Origin: an uncultured Desulfovibrio sp.
GTDB taxonomy: Bacteria > Desulfobacterota > Desulfovibrionia > Desulfovibrionales > Desulfovibrionaceae
Direction: 5' to 3'
DNA length: 64,000 bases
NCBI GenBank assembly: GCA_900541395.1
Contig: UQJT01000005.1
Location: 1 to 64,000, forward strand
This document shows positions 53,801 through 64,000 of this stretch, piece by piece. The position numbers and the translations under genes were made by a program. The notes beneath the pieces were generated by a model, which saw nothing but the letters and a program-made list of their open reading frames with translations, was not told the DNA's origin and did not search any database. The stretch's first letter is position 1. Each line of letters begins with the position of its first letter.

Positions 53801-56800
53801 GCTGACCTTTTCGCCGTCGGCCAGACTCTGCACCGGGCCGGGCGTGCCGTTCTCGCCGTTATACAGGGTATAAGTATACTCGCCCGTGACCGGATCGATG
53901 ATCAGATAGCCGTACTGGCCGTTCACATGGATAGTGCCGTCGTCGTCGGCGGCGCTGCTCTGGATCTGCCGGCCGTCCGCGCCTTGGATGCCGAAGACGC
54001 GGTTCGGAGCGTCCTGTCCGTTATCCCACTTGGCCTCAAGCCGGCCTTTAAAGGTCGTCGTTTCCACATAATCATCGGTGTCGCTTATATCCCTCCCGTC
54101 TTCCGACACGGAACCGTGCAGAGTGCTGTTTTCGGCGTCGAACACCAGGCTGAGGCCGGGATTTTCGCCGCCGCCCTGATCGGGATCAGCCGGGTCAATG
54201 GTGATCGTGATCATGTGGCTGTTATCGGACACCGCGCCGTGCGGGTCCACCACCACGACGTGGGCCCCGTCGGTCAGACTTTCGCCGTTCTGCAGGGCCT
54301 TCAAGGCTTCATCCAGAGAGGTGCTTTCATTATCCAGCGTATACCGGTAGTGGGTGATGACGGTACCGTCCTCCGTCGTTTCATAAGTCAGGGTGATGGT
54401 GCCGTAGGCGGTCTTGAGCTCGGTGACGGGCTGACCGTCCTTGCTCATCAGCATATAGCGCAACTGACCGGCGTCGTCGTCCACGTCGCTGATGGCCCCG
54501 CTGGGCAGCGTGCCGGTGAAGATCACGCTGGGATTTTCCAGGTCGGACGTGTCGTTGTCTTCGAAGACATCCTGTTGCACCTTGCCGATGAAGGCCGCTT
54601 CATCATTTTCGTCCACGGTCAGAACCGGCTTGTCGTTGGTGCCCTTAATCTCGATGGTGATTTCCTTTTCGATTGTCTTGCCGCCTTCGATCACCGCCTG
54701 AACTTTGAAGGTTTCGTACTTGGATTCGTCATCGTTCATGGCCTGAATGAGAGCCGAGCCGTTTTTGCTCAGGGTATAGGTGTAGCTGCCGTCGGATTGG
54801 ACCGTGAGCGTGCCCAGCGGCTTGCCGTCGGCGTCCTCCGCGAAAGCGATCTGTCCCGCATAGCGCCAGGTCACCTGGCCTTGATCCTCCATGTCCACGA
54901 TATGGTCGAGGCCGAACCGACCTTGGATGGCCGGGTCCTGGTCGGCATGGTTGATATCCGCTCCGGCGTCTTCTCGGATAATCGTATCTCCGCTGACGGT
55001 AATGACCGGCTTGTCCGCCGAACCGACGACGTCGATGTGCAACGACCCTGAAGTAAAGGCGTTTTGCGGATCGGTGACCCGGATGGTGAAGCTTTCCTGC
55101 TCCAGAATCTCCTGTTCGGACAACTTTTGTCCCTCATTCAGGGATTCCAGCCGTTCGGGATGCGTCAGGGTATATGTGTAGCTGCCGTCTTTACGCAGTT
55201 CCAGCACGCCGTACCGGCCTTCCACAACCTGGACCAGCTTGTCGTTATATTCGATGCTGAAGCTGAGGTCGCCGGAATTATGCCCGGCATCCGGATCGTC
55301 GGCGGTCAGTCGACCGGAGATAACCTTGTTGCCGTTTTCCTCCAGTCCGCCCACGACAATTTCGTCGCCGTCCATCCCGTCGACGGTGAAATAGGGGCGG
55401 TCGTTGCTGCCGTGGATATAGAGGTCCAGCTTCTGGCCGGTGATCATGTCCTCGGCGTGGCGGTTGTCCCGCACGGCCAGCCCGTAACCGGTCAACGTGA
55501 GCAACTCGCCCGCGTCGAGGGCGTTGACTTCGGCGTTGTCCGCCAGGGTAAAGGTATAGCGCCCCTGGGCGTCGATAGTCAGGGTGCCGTAAGTTTTGCC
55601 GTCCTGCATCACCTTGACGCTCCACGCGTGGAATGTGCCGTCAGGATCGGTGAAGCCGTAGACCAGATGGTTGACGCCGTTTTCGTCCACAGGATTGTCC
55701 ACCGGCGTGACTTCAAACGTGCCGCTCGCCGTCTGGGACGCGCGGTTGTCCTCGTTGGTATTGAAGTTCACCCCGTCTTCGGTGATCTGGACGACCCGAG
55801 CGTCGGTAGAATCAAGAAGGACGGCGTCGTCCCGACCGTGGACGGTGACGGTGACTTCCTTGATGTCGAACGCGCCCTGCGAATCCTTGACCGCCACATG
55901 GAAGGTTTCGGTGCGGGTTTCGCCCGTGCGCAGCGCCTGCACGGCCTGGGCGGCGTTGTTCAGCGTATAGGTATACTCGCCCGTCTTCGGATCAATGCTC
56001 AGCGTGCCGTAGGTGCCGTCCATGCGGTCGCTCATGACGGGCGTCTTGCCTTCCGTCGAGCTTTGGGTCGTAATGCCGTAGGTGAAGCTTTCGCCCCTCG
56101 CGCCGCCCTCATCCGGGTCGGTCACGCCGACCGTGCCGGAGGCGGTCAACGTGTCGTCTTCCGTCACTTCCAGCTTCGGCTGGTGAAGGGTCAATTCGGG
56201 CCGGTCGTTGGTGCCCTTGATATTGGCCGTGGCCCAGGTTTCCAGGACGCCGCCCTTGCCGTCGGATACGGTGAAGTGGATGTAACGCTGAATGGTTTCC
56301 CCGGCATTCAGTTCCTGAACCGTCTGCGCGTTGTTATCCAGCGCGAAATAGTAGTCGCCCGTAGCGGGATTGAGATGAAAGACGCCGATGTCGGTTTTGT
56401 AGGTCTGCCAACCCTGATCGTCTGTGCCGGTTTCCCCCTTCCAGGTGCCGGGATTGTGCTTGTCGGACGCATCGGCGTTGAGTGAATAGCTCAGTTCGTC
56501 GCCTTCCCAATCCTTGATGACGTTCCGACCTGTATCGCTTTGTTCCTTGCCTGCCGTGGTCTCATTGCCGCCCGGCATTACCCCGGCTTCCACCACGTCC
56601 ACTTGACTGCCGTGCACCAGATAGGGAGCGTCGTTGGAGCCGGTGATTTCCACCCGGACCTGTTCTTCGGAATACGCGCCGTGCTCGTCGGTGACCCGGA
56701 TTGTATAGCCCTTGCCCCCCGTGGGGTCCACCTTCTGACCTTCGGCCAACTGTTGGGTTGCCGACGAAGCGTTGTTCAGTTCGTACCAGTAACGTCCGGT

Positions 56801-59263
56801 ATCGGGATCAATATGCATGACGCCGTATTGATCGGGAACCGAGACGATTGGATTGCCGTTGTCGTCCGTACCGAAGCTGTAGCTCAGCTTCGCGCCGTAA
56901 TCGTCGTCGTCGCCCCGGGCCTGGCCGCTGTCGATATTGGTGTAGTCGTTGCCGGAATTCGCGCCCTGCTCCGTCACTTCCAGAAACCTGTCGTCGGGAG
57001 CGATGGTCAGGACGGGCGCGTCGTTGGCTCCCTCCACCCGGACGCCGAGCATATGACGGCCCTGTGCGCCGTACTGGTCGGTCACCGTGGAAGTAAAGTG
57101 AAACTCAAAGTAATTGTCCTGGCCCAAATGGTTGGCGGCTTCGGTCGCCAGAGCAAACGTATAGTGGCCCGTGACCGTATCCAGCGTCAGCGTGCCGTAA
57201 TTGGTCGCTATCCTCTGGATGGCGTGTCCGGTTTCGGGATCAAGGCTTGTGCTGTCGCTGAGAATCTTCAGGGTTTCCGTGACCGGCCGACCGTCGGCAT
57301 CGAGCAGAATATCGCCCGTCGCGTTCATGACGTTGACCGTGATGCCGGTTTCGTTGATGCCGCCCTGCTTGCCCGCGGCATCAATGCCGTAACGCAACTC
57401 GGCATTGTTGTCCCGGTCGTTGCCCGGCAAGTTGCCTTCCACCTCAATGCGGTGCCGATCCGGAAACACAAAGCCGTTATTCCCGCCGTCAGGCGTGGTG
57501 GGCGTGTTGCCGCCGGGGGCTACCCCGTCCTCACGCACATGCACCTTGCTGTAGGCGATGGTCGGGGCTTCGTTGGCGCCTTCGAGGCAAATGGTCAGGG
57601 TGCCGTCGCCGTTCAGTTTGCCGTCCGAGGCGTTGACGTTGAAGGTCAGATTCCAACGTTCGTCTTGGGCCATGCTGTCCACAAAGCCTCCGGCGGCGGT
57701 ATCGAGTTCAAAACTGTAGCTGCCGTCGGGGTGCAGGGTAAAAGTGCCCGCCTCGGTGACGATGGTGGTCGCGCCCGCATCGGTATTGACGTCGAGCACT
57801 GTTAGCAATGTCGTTTCGTCGGTGTTGTCGGGATTGATCAGCGTTATCTTGCCGCCCGCAACGAGGCCGGAGGTATCCACGCCGTAGAGCAGAGCATCGC
57901 CTTCGGCGTCAAAGCCCTGCAACTGCCCTTCGAAGCCGAGCCGGTGTTCGCCGTTCGCGATGTGACCCTCGCCTCCGCTGTAATCCCGGGTAGGCGTATC
58001 GGCGTGGGCCATATCCTCGCCGAATACGCCCATATCCCGGACGTGCTCGGTCACGGCCTGCAGCACGGGCCTGTCGTTGGCGCCCCTGACGATGATGTCC
58101 AGCGGGCGTTCGGCATAAGCGCCGTATTCGTCCGTCACCACCACGGTCACCCGTTGGGCGACGTCGTCTCCGTCGCCGGAAAGCTTTTGGACGGCCTCGC
58201 TGTTCTTATCCAGGGTGTAGGTGTACTGACCGGTGTCCGGGTTGATGGTCAGGGTGCCGTACTCGTCCGTGATGCTGGTAATGGGGGCGCCGTTTTCGTC
58301 CGTACCGAAGCTGTACCGGAGCCGGTGCCCGGCGTCGGGATCGTCGCCCATAGCCTGTCCGGCGTCGGCGATGACGCCTTCCGTGACGTTTGCGCCGTCG
58401 TCCGTGACGGCAAGCTGTCCCTTGCCCAGCTCCAGGCTGGGCATATCGTTGCTGCCCACTACGTTTATGGTGATCGTGGCGGTGGTCGTGCCGTTTCGAC
58501 CGTCGCTGACCTGAACGATGAAATTCTCCTGCTGAATCTGGCCTTCGGCCAGGCCGTCGGCGGCTTCGTTGTTCAGGGTATAGGTATAAACGCCGTCGGG
58601 ACCGATGGTGACGACGCCGTACCGTGCGGCAATGGTAGCGGCGGGGCCGTCGGGGCCGAGGAAAGCGTAAGTCAGCGCGTCGCCGTCGGCGTCGAAGGCG
58701 AGTACGCGGCCGCTCGCCGCGGGCACGCCTGTCTTGGCCTCGTTGCCGCCCACAAACACCCCGGCCTCCACCACGTCGATCACGCCGCTGATGGCGATGA
58801 CGGGCGCGAAATTGGGGGCGGCATCGCGGGGCAGTCCCCACAGCGTCTCGTCTTGTCGGGGAGTGCCGTTCCAGCCCAGATCCAGGCCGCCCAGACGATC
58901 GATGCCGCCCATAAGGTCGGCGGTGCTCCAGTCGTGATAGGCCGCGTTGCGGGCGGCGTCGGGCCCGGCGGCCGGACCGGCTGCGGGCATCAGGGTGGAG
59001 TCCAGGGCGGCAAAGAAGTCCGCGCCGGACAGTTCCATCCCGTCCACCTCGAAGTCGGGCATGGTTTCGCTGGTGTAGGCCGTGTAGAAGTTTTCCAGAA
59101 CCAGGGAGGAGCCGTCGTCGAAGTTGAAGACGAGGTTGTCCTCCACGCGTTCCATGAAGACGTCGGAAGGTGAAAAATCGAAAACCAGGCGACTGCTTTC
59201 CGTAAGATCGGTCAGAACCGTTTGTTGCCCTGTTGCGGGCTTGGCAAGCGTTAAAGCGGCCAT
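50840..59263 (-). CDS. giant VCBS-repeat/RTX surface adhesin
   Basis: A 2807-residue protein, likely exported by type I secretion. Residues 1 to about 150 form a prefix without signal peptide ([29 protein letters not shown]), like the retention module of LapA/BapA proteins. From about 165 to 2600 run some 17 VCBS-type repeats of 95-140 residues. Each contains GTL.I...G.YTYTL and ends in a GxNDxP-like joint. At about 2615-2690 come RTX nonapeptides ([15 protein letters not shown]), then a C-terminal secretion-signal region. It is strongly acidic and calcium-dependent. The ATG at 59263 follows AAAGGAG. No secretion ABC, HlyD or TolC gene is in the window. Confidence 0.92.
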   Translation of the reverse strand: MAALTLAKPATGQQTVLTDLTESSRLVFDFSPSDVFMERVEDNLVFNFDDGSSLVLENFYTAYTSETMPDFEVDGMELSGADFFAALDSTLMPAAGPAAGPDAARNAAYHDWSTADLMGGIDRLGGLDLGWNGTPRQDETLWGLPRDAAPNFAPVIAISGVIDVVEAGVFVGGNEAKTGVPAASGRVLAFDADGDALTYAFLGPDGPAATIAARYGVVTIGPDGVYTYTLNNEAADGLAEGQIQQENFIVQVSDGRNGTTTATITINVVGSNDMPSLELGKGQLAVTDDGANVTEGVIADAGQAMGDDPDAGHRLRYSFGTDENGAPITSITDEYGTLTINPDTGQYTYTLDKNSEAVQKLSGDGDDVAQRVTVVVTDEYGAYAERPLDIIVRGANDRPVLQAVTEHVRDMGVFGEDMAHADTPTRDYSGGEGHIANGEHRLGFEGQLQGFDAEGDALLYGVDTSGLVAGGKITLINPDNTDETTLLTVLDVNTDAGATTIVTEAGTFTLHPDGSYSFELDTAAGGFVDSMAQDERWNLTFNVNASDGKLNGDGTLTICLEGANEAPTIAYSKVHVREDGVAPGGNTPTTPDGGNNGFVFPDRHRIEVEGNLPGNDRDNNAELRYGIDAAGKQGGINETGITVNVMNATGDILLDADGRPVTETLKILSDSTSLDPETGHAIQRIATNYGTLTLDTVTGHYTFALATEAANHLGQDNYFEFHFTSTVTDQYGAQGRHMLGVRVEGANDAPVLTIAPDDRFLEVTEQGANSGNDYTNIDSGQARGDDDDYGAKLSYSFGTDDNGNPIVSVPDQYGVMHIDPDTGRYWYELNNASSATQQLAEGQKVDPTGGKGYTIRVTDEHGAYSEEQVRVEITGSNDAPYLVHGSQVDVVEAGVMPGGNETTAGKEQSDTGRNVIKDWEGDELSYSLNADASDKHNPGTWKGETGTDDQGWQTYKTDIGVFHLNPATGDYYFALDNNAQTVQELNAGETIQRYIHFTVSDGKGGVLETWATANIKGTNDRPELTLHQPKLEVTEDDTLTASGTVGVTDPDEGGARGESFTYGITTQSSTEGKTPVMSDRMDGTYGTLSIDPKTGEYTYTLNNAAQAVQALRTGETRTETFHVAVKDSQGAFDIKEVTVTVHGRDDAVLLDSTDARVVQITEDGVNFNTNEDNRASQTASGTFEVTPVDNPVDENGVNHLVYGFTDPDGTFHAWSVKVMQDGKTYGTLTIDAQGRYTFTLADNAEVNALDAGELLTLTGYGLAVRDNRHAEDMITGQKLDLYIHGSNDRPYFTVDGMDGDEIVVGGLEENGNKVISGRLTADDPDAGHNSGDLSFSIEYNDKLVQVVEGRYGVLELRKDGSYTYTLTHPERLESLNEGQKLSEQEILEQESFTIRVTDPQNAFTSGSLHIDVVGSADKPVITVSGDTIIREDAGADINHADQDPAIQGRFGLDHIVDMEDQGQVTWRYAGQIAFAEDADGKPLGTLTVQSDGSYTYTLSKNGSALIQAMNDDESKYETFKVQAVIEGGKTIEKEITIEIKGTNDKPVLTVDENDEAAFIGKVQQDVFEDNDTSDLENPSVIFTGTLPSGAISDVDDDAGQLRYMLMSKDGQPVTELKTAYGTITLTYETTEDGTVITHYRYTLDNESTSLDEALKALQNGESLTDGAHVVVVDPHGAVSDNSHMITITIDPADPDQGGGENPGLSLVFDAENSTLHGSVSEDGRDISDTDDYVETTTFKGRLEAKWDNGQDAPNRVFGIQGADGRQIQSSAADDDGTIHVNGQYGYLIIDPVTGEYTYTLYNGENGTPGPVQSLADGEKVSEKFTLMLNGQVVRNDDGSNVEITIDIYGTNDAPVITGATDASIGETGDQGLTDGMTATGRVTATDIDHALDADGNPTGGTASVTYYFVDQDGNHVTSMPTEYGRIEIKPDGTYTFHLDTNKLPQDLVQNYPGGIVHLTAGTHLSETFQVVAHDGTDYSEPQDVTVTIDGTNYGPEVKRAKTSLTVSEDGALTDSGELSDLFQDDEGMDNLTFTAKAEDGQSGTAVQGTYGTLQLMNGKYVYTLNNTDPAVQGLDAEHPGTDTFFITATDEHGKTSTVTITVEVSGQDDAPVLSADKVLTVREGDATAVSGQATAYDADRADQADGALSYGLQVPTDAHGIPLHHAKLNADGSITNDFGTFRVDRNGTYSFELNNESEAVRALTSGSLTETSVILTVTDGQNNQTTLNIKVSITGANTAPDLSIDLDPNAADSPVVENGADGADSLSGSFSVRDVDGTVASVTATDGSYGTVELVQSEDGLWTYKYTLDERAEVLAEGETRTDSFTVTVTDAEGAATEKTVLVHIKGANDAPVIDTATAAHNAGSLDFHDVDAADSHTLFVVVNGVAYEVTDNSVTIDGKGVFTFTRTRNADGKQAWTYTFEADPAAQAAIKEGDSEELKFQLKVSDGTDSATSKELTVTVDGVNRAPQIGRAILALVLTELTPDADVRASSDNDNADPRDNSLPTHDIPLFDQDEGDLLAYDFADMNERGDVQGTFGILHFDADSGEYSYTLNTSRADLVHLAEAHAAGGDLTERFAYTVSDGLHAPVSGSVVVDLAPPSHADGNLGRADAADAQAVFGGAGAENLHGGSGDDILSGGAGDDMLFGGDGNDMLFGGAGNDYLDGGTGANHLYGGAGNDILLYSPDNPIMDGGDGIDFLVGVDRGALDTLLSGEHSALLDTEIIVLNGAEGSSPASLTDMAHLGILADGNSVRFDEGWTAQNGGAPATAADGSPLADAEGIAYVEMRNDALDMDILVQQHLLNHGNS

Positions 59264-59532
59264 GAAGACTCCTTTGGGGGCAAAACAAGACGTAACTACG
59301 GCGGCGACAGGATATTGCCGGCGTAAGTCGGAGGCGTCGAAAAGGGAAAGCCCCTTGAATAGGCGAGGAGAAAAGACGAAACCGGAGCGGACGGCTCGCG
59401 GTCCGGGAACGCCCCGAGCGGAGCGTTTCAGGAAGGCGGGGAAGGCGGATCCCGAGGCGATCCGCGCAAACGACGGCCCTGCATAAGCAGGAGAGACACA
59501 TGGAGTGAACGTCATGCCGCCGTTGCCGTTTT

Positions 59533-59561
59533 TTTATAAGAATCTCAGAATGGTTCGTCAA
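59533..59561 (-). promoter_or_regulatory. sigma-70 promoter of the adhesin gene
   Basis: TTGACG (59556-59561) and TATAAA (59533-59538) on the minus strand are 17 bases apart. The start near 59526 leaves a leader of about 263 bases before the adhesin ATG, unusually long. It holds a CGGATC/GATCCG inverted repeat around 59448-59464 but no c-di-GMP riboswitch motif that I can see. Bases 59562-59696, before dut, show only its ribosome site. Confidence 0.72.
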
Positions 59562-59696
59562 GATTGCCGGTGGAAGACGGGAGAAAAATTAAGAACGGCT
59601 CCCATGAAAATAAGCCCCGTCCAGGCGAAGGCCTCCGACGGCGGCTTGTCCGGCGGCGGCTTCCGGGCTATTCTGATATTCCTCAAGGAGACGGAT

Positions 59697-60155
59697 ATGA
59701 GTTCAGCACGTATCAAATATATGCGGGACGCCCGTGAGGTATACGGCGGAGGACTGGCTTACGCCACGCCGGGTTCGGCGGGCCTGGATCTGCGGGCCTG
59801 TATGGACGCCGCCGAGCTGAGCGTGGCCCCGGGGGCGCGGGTATCCGTGCCGGTCGGGGTGGCGGTGGAGCCGCCGGATGCGGATACCGCCGCCTTCGTC
59901 TATTCCCGCAGCGGCCTGGGAGCGGTAAAGGGGCTGACCGTAGCCCAGGGCGTGGGCGTGATCGATCCCGATTATCGGGGGGAAATCTGCGTCTGGTTGC
60001 TCAATACTTCGCCCGAGCCCGTCACCGTGCGGCGCGGCGATCGCGTGGCCCAACTGGTATTCCAGTCCGTGCGGCGACCCGAACCCGTGGCGGCGGAGTC
60101 GTTGTCCGACACCGCGCGCGGCGCCGGAGGTTTCGGCCATACAGGGGCGCTGTGA
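59697..60155 (+). CDS. dut: dUTP diphosphatase
   Basis: A 152-residue trimeric dUTPase removing dUTP and making dUMP. All five motifs are visible: GSAGLDLRA, YSRSGLG, GVIDPDYRGEI, RRGDRVAQLVF, and RGAGGFGHTG. AAGGAG stands before the ATG at 59697. Its stop overlaps the next gene in a GTGA. The link to the EndoQ fusion (uracil in DNA) is thematic only. Confidence 0.97.
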   Translation: MSSARIKYMRDAREVYGGGLAYATPGSAGLDLRACMDAAELSVAPGARVSVPVGVAVEPPDADTAAFVYSRSGLGAVKGLTVAQGVGVIDPDYRGEICVWLLNTSPEPVTVRRGDRVAQLVFQSVRRPEPVAAESLSDTARGAGGFGHTGAL

Positions 60156-60799
60156 GCGCCGCGATCCGTCCGCCAAGGCCGCGGCGGGCGGCTCTGCCGG
60201 GGGTGTTGTTGGCCGCCGGGGCTTCACGCCGCATGGGATGTTGCAAGCTGACCCTGCCCCTGAACGGCGTTCCCCTGGTGGCGCATGCGCTGGCGGCGGC
60301 CCGGGCGGTGCTTGAGCCGGTCGTGGTGGTGCTGGGGCCTGAAGCGTCCTCCGAATTGTTCCGGGCCGTGACCCCCCGTCTGCGGGCGAATGAGGAGCCC
60401 CTTCAACTGGTATCGGCTTCGCGGGCTCCGTTGGGGCAGGCGGAATCCCTCAAGGCCGGGTTGGCCCGGGTTTTGGAACTGGACCCCGAAGCGCCCGGCG
60501 TTATGGTGTTGCTGGGCGATCAGCCTCTGGTATCGGCCGATTTGGTGCGGGTGTTGGCGGATTCGTTTCTGACCGGAGGGGAGGCCGCCTGTGTGGCGCC
60601 GGTCTGCGGCGAGCGGCGCGGCAACCCCGTGGTGTTGCATCGGGATTTGTTTTCGGCCGTGTTGCGTCTGGAGGGCGACGTAGGCGCGCGGGAACTGCTC
60701 GCAAACTTTCCGCTGCGTCTGGTGCCCTGGAACGATACCTGCCTTGCGGACGCCGATACGCCTGAACTGTATGCCCGCTTGGTGCAAAGATGTTCGTGA
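60152..60799 (+). CDS. MobA/MocA-like nucleotidyltransferase
   Basis: A 215-residue GTase-A-fold enzyme. The nucleotide loop is GVLLAAGASRRMGCCKLTLPL, and the metal-binding VMVLLGDQPLVSADL follows. It resembles MocA, which adds CMP to molybdopterin for xanthine-dehydrogenase-type enzymes, more than MobA. The family also includes other small nucleotidyltransferases, so the substrate is uncertain. It starts with GTG overlapping dut. Confidence 0.85.
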   Translation: MSAAIRPPRPRRAALPGVLLAAGASRRMGCCKLTLPLNGVPLVAHALAAARAVLEPVVVVLGPEASSELFRAVTPRLRANEEPLQLVSASRAPLGQAESLKAGLARVLELDPEAPGVMVLLGDQPLVSADLVRVLADSFLTGGEAACVAPVCGERRGNPVVLHRDLFSAVLRLEGDVGARELLANFPLRLVPWNDTCLADADTPELYARLVQRCS

Positions 60800-60875
60800 C
60801 CATATTCGTTTGATTTTCGGAGTATTCGGAACGGCTTTTTGAAATTCCCTTACCCGGTTTTCCGGAGACACATAT

Positions 60876-61451
60876 ATGGATTTGCCCGCTCTTGTTTTTC
60901 CTCCCGATCCTTCTCTGCCGCCCGTACCCGACGAGGCCGCCTGCGTCCGCCTGTGGGACAAGTACGGCATGTTGCCCAACATCCGCGCCCACAGTCGCAC
61001 CGTGGCCCGGGTGGCTCTGGATGTGGCGGAACGGGCCGTGGCCCTCGGGCATACTGTGGATGTGCCTGCGCTGAGGGCCGCCGCGCTGTTGCACGATTTG
61101 GCCAAAACCTACACCATTCTGCACGGGGGGGCTCATGCCCAACTGGGAGCGGCCTGGGTGCGCGAGGAAACGGGCCGTCCCGATCTGGCCCGGGCGGTGT
61201 TGTTTCACGTCAGTTGGCCCTGGACTGAAGGGCCGTCGGCGTTGGGTGCGGACCCCTTGCGCCTGCCTCTGCTGGTGTCCTACGCGGACAAGCGCGCTCG
61301 GCATGACGAAGTGGTCGGCCTGGAAGAGCGATTTGAGGATTTGCTGAATCGCTACGGCGATACCGAGGAGCATCGGGCTTTGATCGCGGCCAATCGCGAA
61401 CAGGCATTAACCTATGAGCGGGCGTTGACGGCCCTGGTGGGAACCATATGA
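60876..61451 (+). CDS. HD-domain phosphohydrolase (YqeK-like)
   Basis: A 191-residue HD protein. The first ligand His lies in IRAHSRTVARVAL, and the HD pair is in ALLHDLAKTYT. Later ligands are AVLFHVSWPW and SYADKRARHDE, where the Asp completes the metal site. Layout and length fit the YqeK family of dinucleoside tetraphosphate hydrolases. GGAGA is ten bases before the ATG. Its stop overlaps ddl by four bases, so the two are co-translated. Confidence 0.85.
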   Translation: MDLPALVFPPDPSLPPVPDEAACVRLWDKYGMLPNIRAHSRTVARVALDVAERAVALGHTVDVPALRAAALLHDLAKTYTILHGGAHAQLGAAWVREETGRPDLARAVLFHVSWPWTEGPSALGADPLRLPLLVSYADKRARHDEVVGLEERFEDLLNRYGDTEEHRALIAANREQALTYERALTALVGTI

Positions 61452-62401
61452 GCGGCGACGGTCGGAAGCGGCGGATAGTGCTGGTGGCGGGCGGGTGGTC
61501 GCCCGAACGTGAAATTTCTCTGTTGGGGGCCGAGGGCATAGCCCGCGCGTTGCGCGGACGGGGTCATGCGGTCACCCTGTACGATCTGTCCGAGGGGTTT
61601 GATACACTGTTGGATGTGGCGGCCGGGCATGACGCGGCCTTTTTGAATCTGCACGGGCAACCGGGCGAGGACGGCCTGGTTCAGGCCCTGTTGGAACGGA
61701 TAGGCTGCCCGTATCAGGGGGCGGACCCGGCCGGGTCGTTTCTGGCCCTGAACAAGGCGGCGGCCAAGACCCTGTTTCGGCGGGCCGGGCTGCGCGTGCC
61801 CGAGGGCGTGTTCCTGCCCCGGCGGCCTCAGGCCGGATGGACGCCGGACCTGCGCTTTCCTCTGTTCGTGAAGTCCAACACCGGAGGGTCAAGCCTGGAT
61901 TTGTTCCGCGCGCGGGACGGAGCCGAATTGAAAACGGCCCTGGACGCCCTGTTCGGAGCGGGGCAGGAAGTCCTGATTGAGGAAATGGCGACGGGCCGCG
62001 AAGTCACCTGCGGGGTGCTGGACGTGGGTGAGAAAGGTCCGGAGGGGCTGCCGCCCGTCCTCATCGTGCCCCGACGGGAGTTTTTTGATTACCATGATAA
62101 ATACGCGGCGGACGGCGCGGCGGAGCTGTGCCCCGCGCCCCTGCCCGGCGAGCTGCTGGAACGCGTGCGGCGGACGGCCGTGGCCGCGCATCGTTGTCTG
62201 GGATTGACCGGATACAGCCGGGCGGACTTCATCCTGACGCCGGACAACGATTTATACCTGCTGGAAGTCAATACCCTGCCGGGGATGACCGCGGCCAGCT
62301 TGGTGCCCAAGGAAGCCGCCGCCCTGGGCATGGACTTCGGGGAACTGCTGGAAGCGCTGTTGGAAGACGCCATCCGTCGTCGAGGCGCCTCCGCTGCTTA
62401 G
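61448..62401 (+). CDS. ddl: D-alanine-D-alanine ligase
   Basis: A 317-residue ATP-grasp enzyme making the D-Ala-D-Ala dipeptide for peptidoglycan. It begins IVLVAGGWSPEREISL, has FVKSNTGGSSLDLF in the ATP site, GREVTCGVLD, and the terminal YLLEVNTLPGMT. It overlaps the HD gene and is convergent with the UXS gene. It is not within a mur/fts cluster here. Confidence 0.95.
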   Translation: MSGDGRKRRIVLVAGGWSPEREISLLGAEGIARALRGRGHAVTLYDLSEGFDTLLDVAAGHDAAFLNLHGQPGEDGLVQALLERIGCPYQGADPAGSFLALNKAAAKTLFRRAGLRVPEGVFLPRRPQAGWTPDLRFPLFVKSNTGGSSLDLFRARDGAELKTALDALFGAGQEVLIEEMATGREVTCGVLDVGEKGPEGLPPVLIVPRREFFDYHDKYAADGAAELCPAPLPGELLERVRRTAVAAHRCLGLTGYSRADFILTPDNDLYLLEVNTLPGMTAASLVPKEAAALGMDFGELLEALLEDAIRRRGASAA

Positions 62402-62432
62402 TGCGTTGATAAAAGAAACCGGAACCGAAAAA

Positions 62433-63383
62433 TTATTTTGCCCGCAGCATGGCGTCAAAATATTCGATGGTTTTTTTCAGCCCTTCCCGCAGAGGAACCG
62501 AAGGCTCCCAGCCCAGTTGTTCCGTGGTGCGGGAGATGTCCGGCCGTCGCTGTTTCGGGTCGTCGGCGGGCAGCGGTTTGTGGACAATGGTCGATGGGCT
62601 GCCCGTCAGTTCGACGACCTGTTCGGCCAGTCTTTGGATGGTGAATTCGGCGGGGTTGCCCAGGTTGAGGGGGCCGGTGATTTCGTCCGGCGCGGCCATG
62701 AATCGTATCATGCCCTCGACGAGGTCGTCCACGTAGCAGAACGAGCGCGTCTGCGAGCCGTCGCCGTAGATGGTGATGGGTTCGCCCCGCAAAGCCTGCA
62801 TGATGAAGTTGGACACCACCCGGCCGTCGTTGGGATGCATGCGCGGCCCGTAGGTATTGAACAGGCGCCCCACTTTTATCGGCAAGTTGCCCTGGCGACG
62901 GTAGGCGAAGAACAGGGCCTCGGCGCAGCGTTTGCCCTCGTCGTAGCACGAACGCAGGCCGACGGGGTTGACGTGGCCCCAATAATCTTCAGTCTGGGGG
63001 TGCACCTCGGGGTCGCCGTACACTTCGGACGTGGAAGCCTGAAAGATGGGCGCGCGCAGCCGCTTGGCCAGGCCCAGCATGTTGATGGCTCCATGCACGC
63101 AGGTTTTGATGGTCTGGACCGGATCGTGCTGGTAGTGGACGGGCGAGGCCGGACAGGCCAGATTGTAAATGGCGTCCACCTCCACGAACAGCGGAAAAGT
63201 CACGTCGTGGCGCATCAGCTCGAAACGCCGGTTGTCGAGCAAATGTTCCACATTCTGCCGATCGCAGCTGAAAAAGTTGTCCACGCACAGCACTTCGCAC
63301 CCCTGCTCCAACAGGCGTTCGCACAGGTGAGAACCAAGAAATCCGGCGCCGCCGGTCACCAGAACGCGGGTTCGGGTATGCAT
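62433..63383 (-). CDS. UDP-glucuronate decarboxylase (UDP-xylose synthase)
   Basis: A 316-residue extended SDR enzyme. The NAD site is [19 protein letters not shown], and catalytic Tyr and Lys lie in [43 protein letters not shown] and [14 protein letters not shown] are typical of UXS. It converts UDP-glucuronate to UDP-xylose for surface polysaccharide. It is monocistronic in the window, with AAGGAG before the ATG. Confidence 0.92.
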   Translation of the reverse strand: MHTRTRVLVTGGAGFLGSHLCERLLEQGCEVLCVDNFFSCDRQNVEHLLDNRRFELMRHDVTFPLFVEVDAIYNLACPASPVHYQHDPVQTIKTCVHGAINMLGLAKRLRAPIFQASTSEVYGDPEVHPQTEDYWGHVNPVGLRSCYDEGKRCAEALFFAYRRQGNLPIKVGRLFNTYGPRMHPNDGRVVSNFIMQALRGEPITIYGDGSQTRSFCYVDDLVEGMIRFMAAPDEITGPLNLGNPAEFTIQRLAEQVVELTGSPSTIVHKPLPADDPKQRRPDISRTTEQLGWEPSVPLREGLKKTIEYFDAMLRAK

Positions 63384-63427
63384 GGAAACTCCTTTTAATG
63401 AACTATGATTTTTTATTATAATACTCT

Positions 63428-63658
63428 GTCCCGGCATTTGATTGAGCTTTGGCGAAAAAAATGCCGTTGACCCGCCGGAGGCGCGAGCATAGCTGCCCGA
63501 AGGGCGCCCCGGAGGGGCATAGCCGTAGCCGAGCTTGCGAGGCGTACGGATACGGACGGCAGCGATGCGAGCTTTGAGCGACGACCCCCGCCGTGTGGAA
63601 CACGGGCTGTTTTTGCGCCGACGTGAGTTTTCAAAAAAGCTCGATCAAATGCCGGGAC
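63428..63658. repeat. 231-bp element with 23-bp inverted ends
   Basis: The left end 63428-63450 (GTCCCGGCATTTGAT..) and the right end 63636-63658 are inverted copies matching at 22 of 23 bases. The interior is GC-rich, with an arm pair around GGCGCCCCGGAGGGGC near 63508-63523, and has no ORF. The right end holds the stop of the neighbouring leftward gene. Confidence 0.8.
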
Positions 63659-64000
63659 GAAGTCTATCATAAAGGACTTGTCGCTCAAAAGAAAGGTATT
63701 CATCGCGTTGAAAAGCGGATTCCAGCGCGAGGACGCGATTCGGCTCGTCGGCCAGTTCCGGACAGCGGGCGCGCAACGCGGGGCGCAGACGTCGCAGGCG
63801 GAGCAGCCGTTCCTCGCGGGGCAGCAGATAACTTTCCAGCGCGTTTTGGGCCTGCCGCCACGCATCGGTCCGGCCCAGACCGCGGGCCAACTCGCGCATG
63901 CGCAGCCAGGGCGCGGGCGACAGATCGAACAGGGCGGCCCGGCGGGCCAGGCTCAGAGCCGTTTCAGGATCGGCTTCCGCCGTGACGAGTCGGTCCCAGA
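63645..64000 (-). CDS. partial gene, 3' end only
   Basis: The frame enters from beyond 64000 and ends in a TGA at 63645-63647, giving at least 117 residues. The visible part is Arg/Leu/Ala-rich helix, like a TPR or similar solenoid end (TALSLARRAALFDLSPAPWL, WRQAQNALESYLLP). The last five codons (LRPGI) and the stop lie within the right arm of the 231-bp element. The original C-terminus may therefore have been replaced. Function unknown. Confidence 0.65.
   Translation of the reverse strand, partial: WDRLVTAEADPETALSLARRAALFDLSPAPWLRMRELARGLGRTDAWRQAQNALESYLLPREERLLRLRRLRPALRARCPELADEPNRVLALESAFQRDEYLSFERQVLYDRLRPGI

Noticed and set aside
52592..55051. 819-residue and other long frames opposite the adhesin
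   Set aside because: They mirror the repetitive adhesin codons, show its period in the translation, and have no independent start signals.
50840..59263. CRISPR array or DNA satellite because of many regular repeats
   Set aside because: The repeats are coding, 95-140 residues long, diverged, and in one frame; they are VCBS-type protein domains.
59264..59526. c-di-GMP riboswitch in the adhesin leader
   Set aside because: I searched by eye for the GEMM-I core and tetraloop-receptor pattern and saw none; only a short inverted repeat.

Overview
The window reads as a chromosomal segment of a GC-rich (roughly 60-65 % by eye) member of the Desulfovibrionaceae (Desulfovibrio sensu lato). This is an inference from gene content: a complete psp locus, a two-cluster ferredoxin, a TPR/YkgJ cluster, a YajC-SecDF operon, a VCBS/RTX giant adhesin, corrin biosynthesis, and several short uncharacterised genes typical of that group. 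No 16S gene or taxon marker is present, so the assignment is not proven. Most of the window is ordinary, densely packed housekeeping DNA. The interesting material is in fused proteins, control regions and the dispersed repeats that fill the larger gaps.

Layout. 0-3.1 kb: a leftward set (zinc ribbon, Hpt, periplasmic binding protein, GGDEF cyclase) that looks like a c-di-GMP signalling operon. 3.3-13.5 kb: recR, a Csd4-like M99 peptidoglycan carboxypeptidase, ilvE, dnaX-ybaB followed by a long RNA hairpin, an RluC-type pseudouridine synthase, cbiC and rpsA. 13.5-18.3 kb: repeats, a CYTH protein, pspABC divergent from pspF with a clear sigma-54 promoter, a strikingly AT-rich XRE regulator and tRNA-Leu(UAA). 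18.4-28.5 kb: pgpA, ruvX-mltG, a 3'-5' exonuclease, a TPR/hypothetical/YkgJ operon, a ferredoxin, thrC, a rhodanese-YceI fusion that lacks the rhodanese cysteine, and a TrmN6-like methyltransferase.

28.6-45.2 kb: an endonuclease Q-UvrD helicase fusion, a PilZ protein, argB, yajC-secD-secF, an MgtC family protein, an MtaD-like amidohydrolase and pyrBC with an apparent attenuator. Then comes a 54-residue exported peptide behind a second sigma-54 promoter with a palindromic upstream site. 45.2-50.6 kb: rimP-nusA-ylxR-infB from a strong sigma-70 promoter with a terminator-like hairpin in its leader. 50.8-59.3 kb: one 2807-residue VCBS/RTX surface protein. 59.7-64 kb: dut-mocA-like, an HD hydrolase-ddl pair, a UDP-glucuronate decarboxylase, a 231-bp inverted-repeat element and the end of a gene that leaves the window.

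How parts connect (inference). The GGDEF cyclase, the PilZ receptor and the adhesin could form a surface-attachment circuit. M99, MltG and Ddl act on peptidoglycan, and psp guards the membrane. The two sigma-54 promoters are nearly identical, so envelope stress and the small exported peptide may both depend on RpoN. Leader hairpins with U-tracts in front of pyrB, rimP and yajC, and between yajC and secD, suggest that premature termination is a common control mode here.
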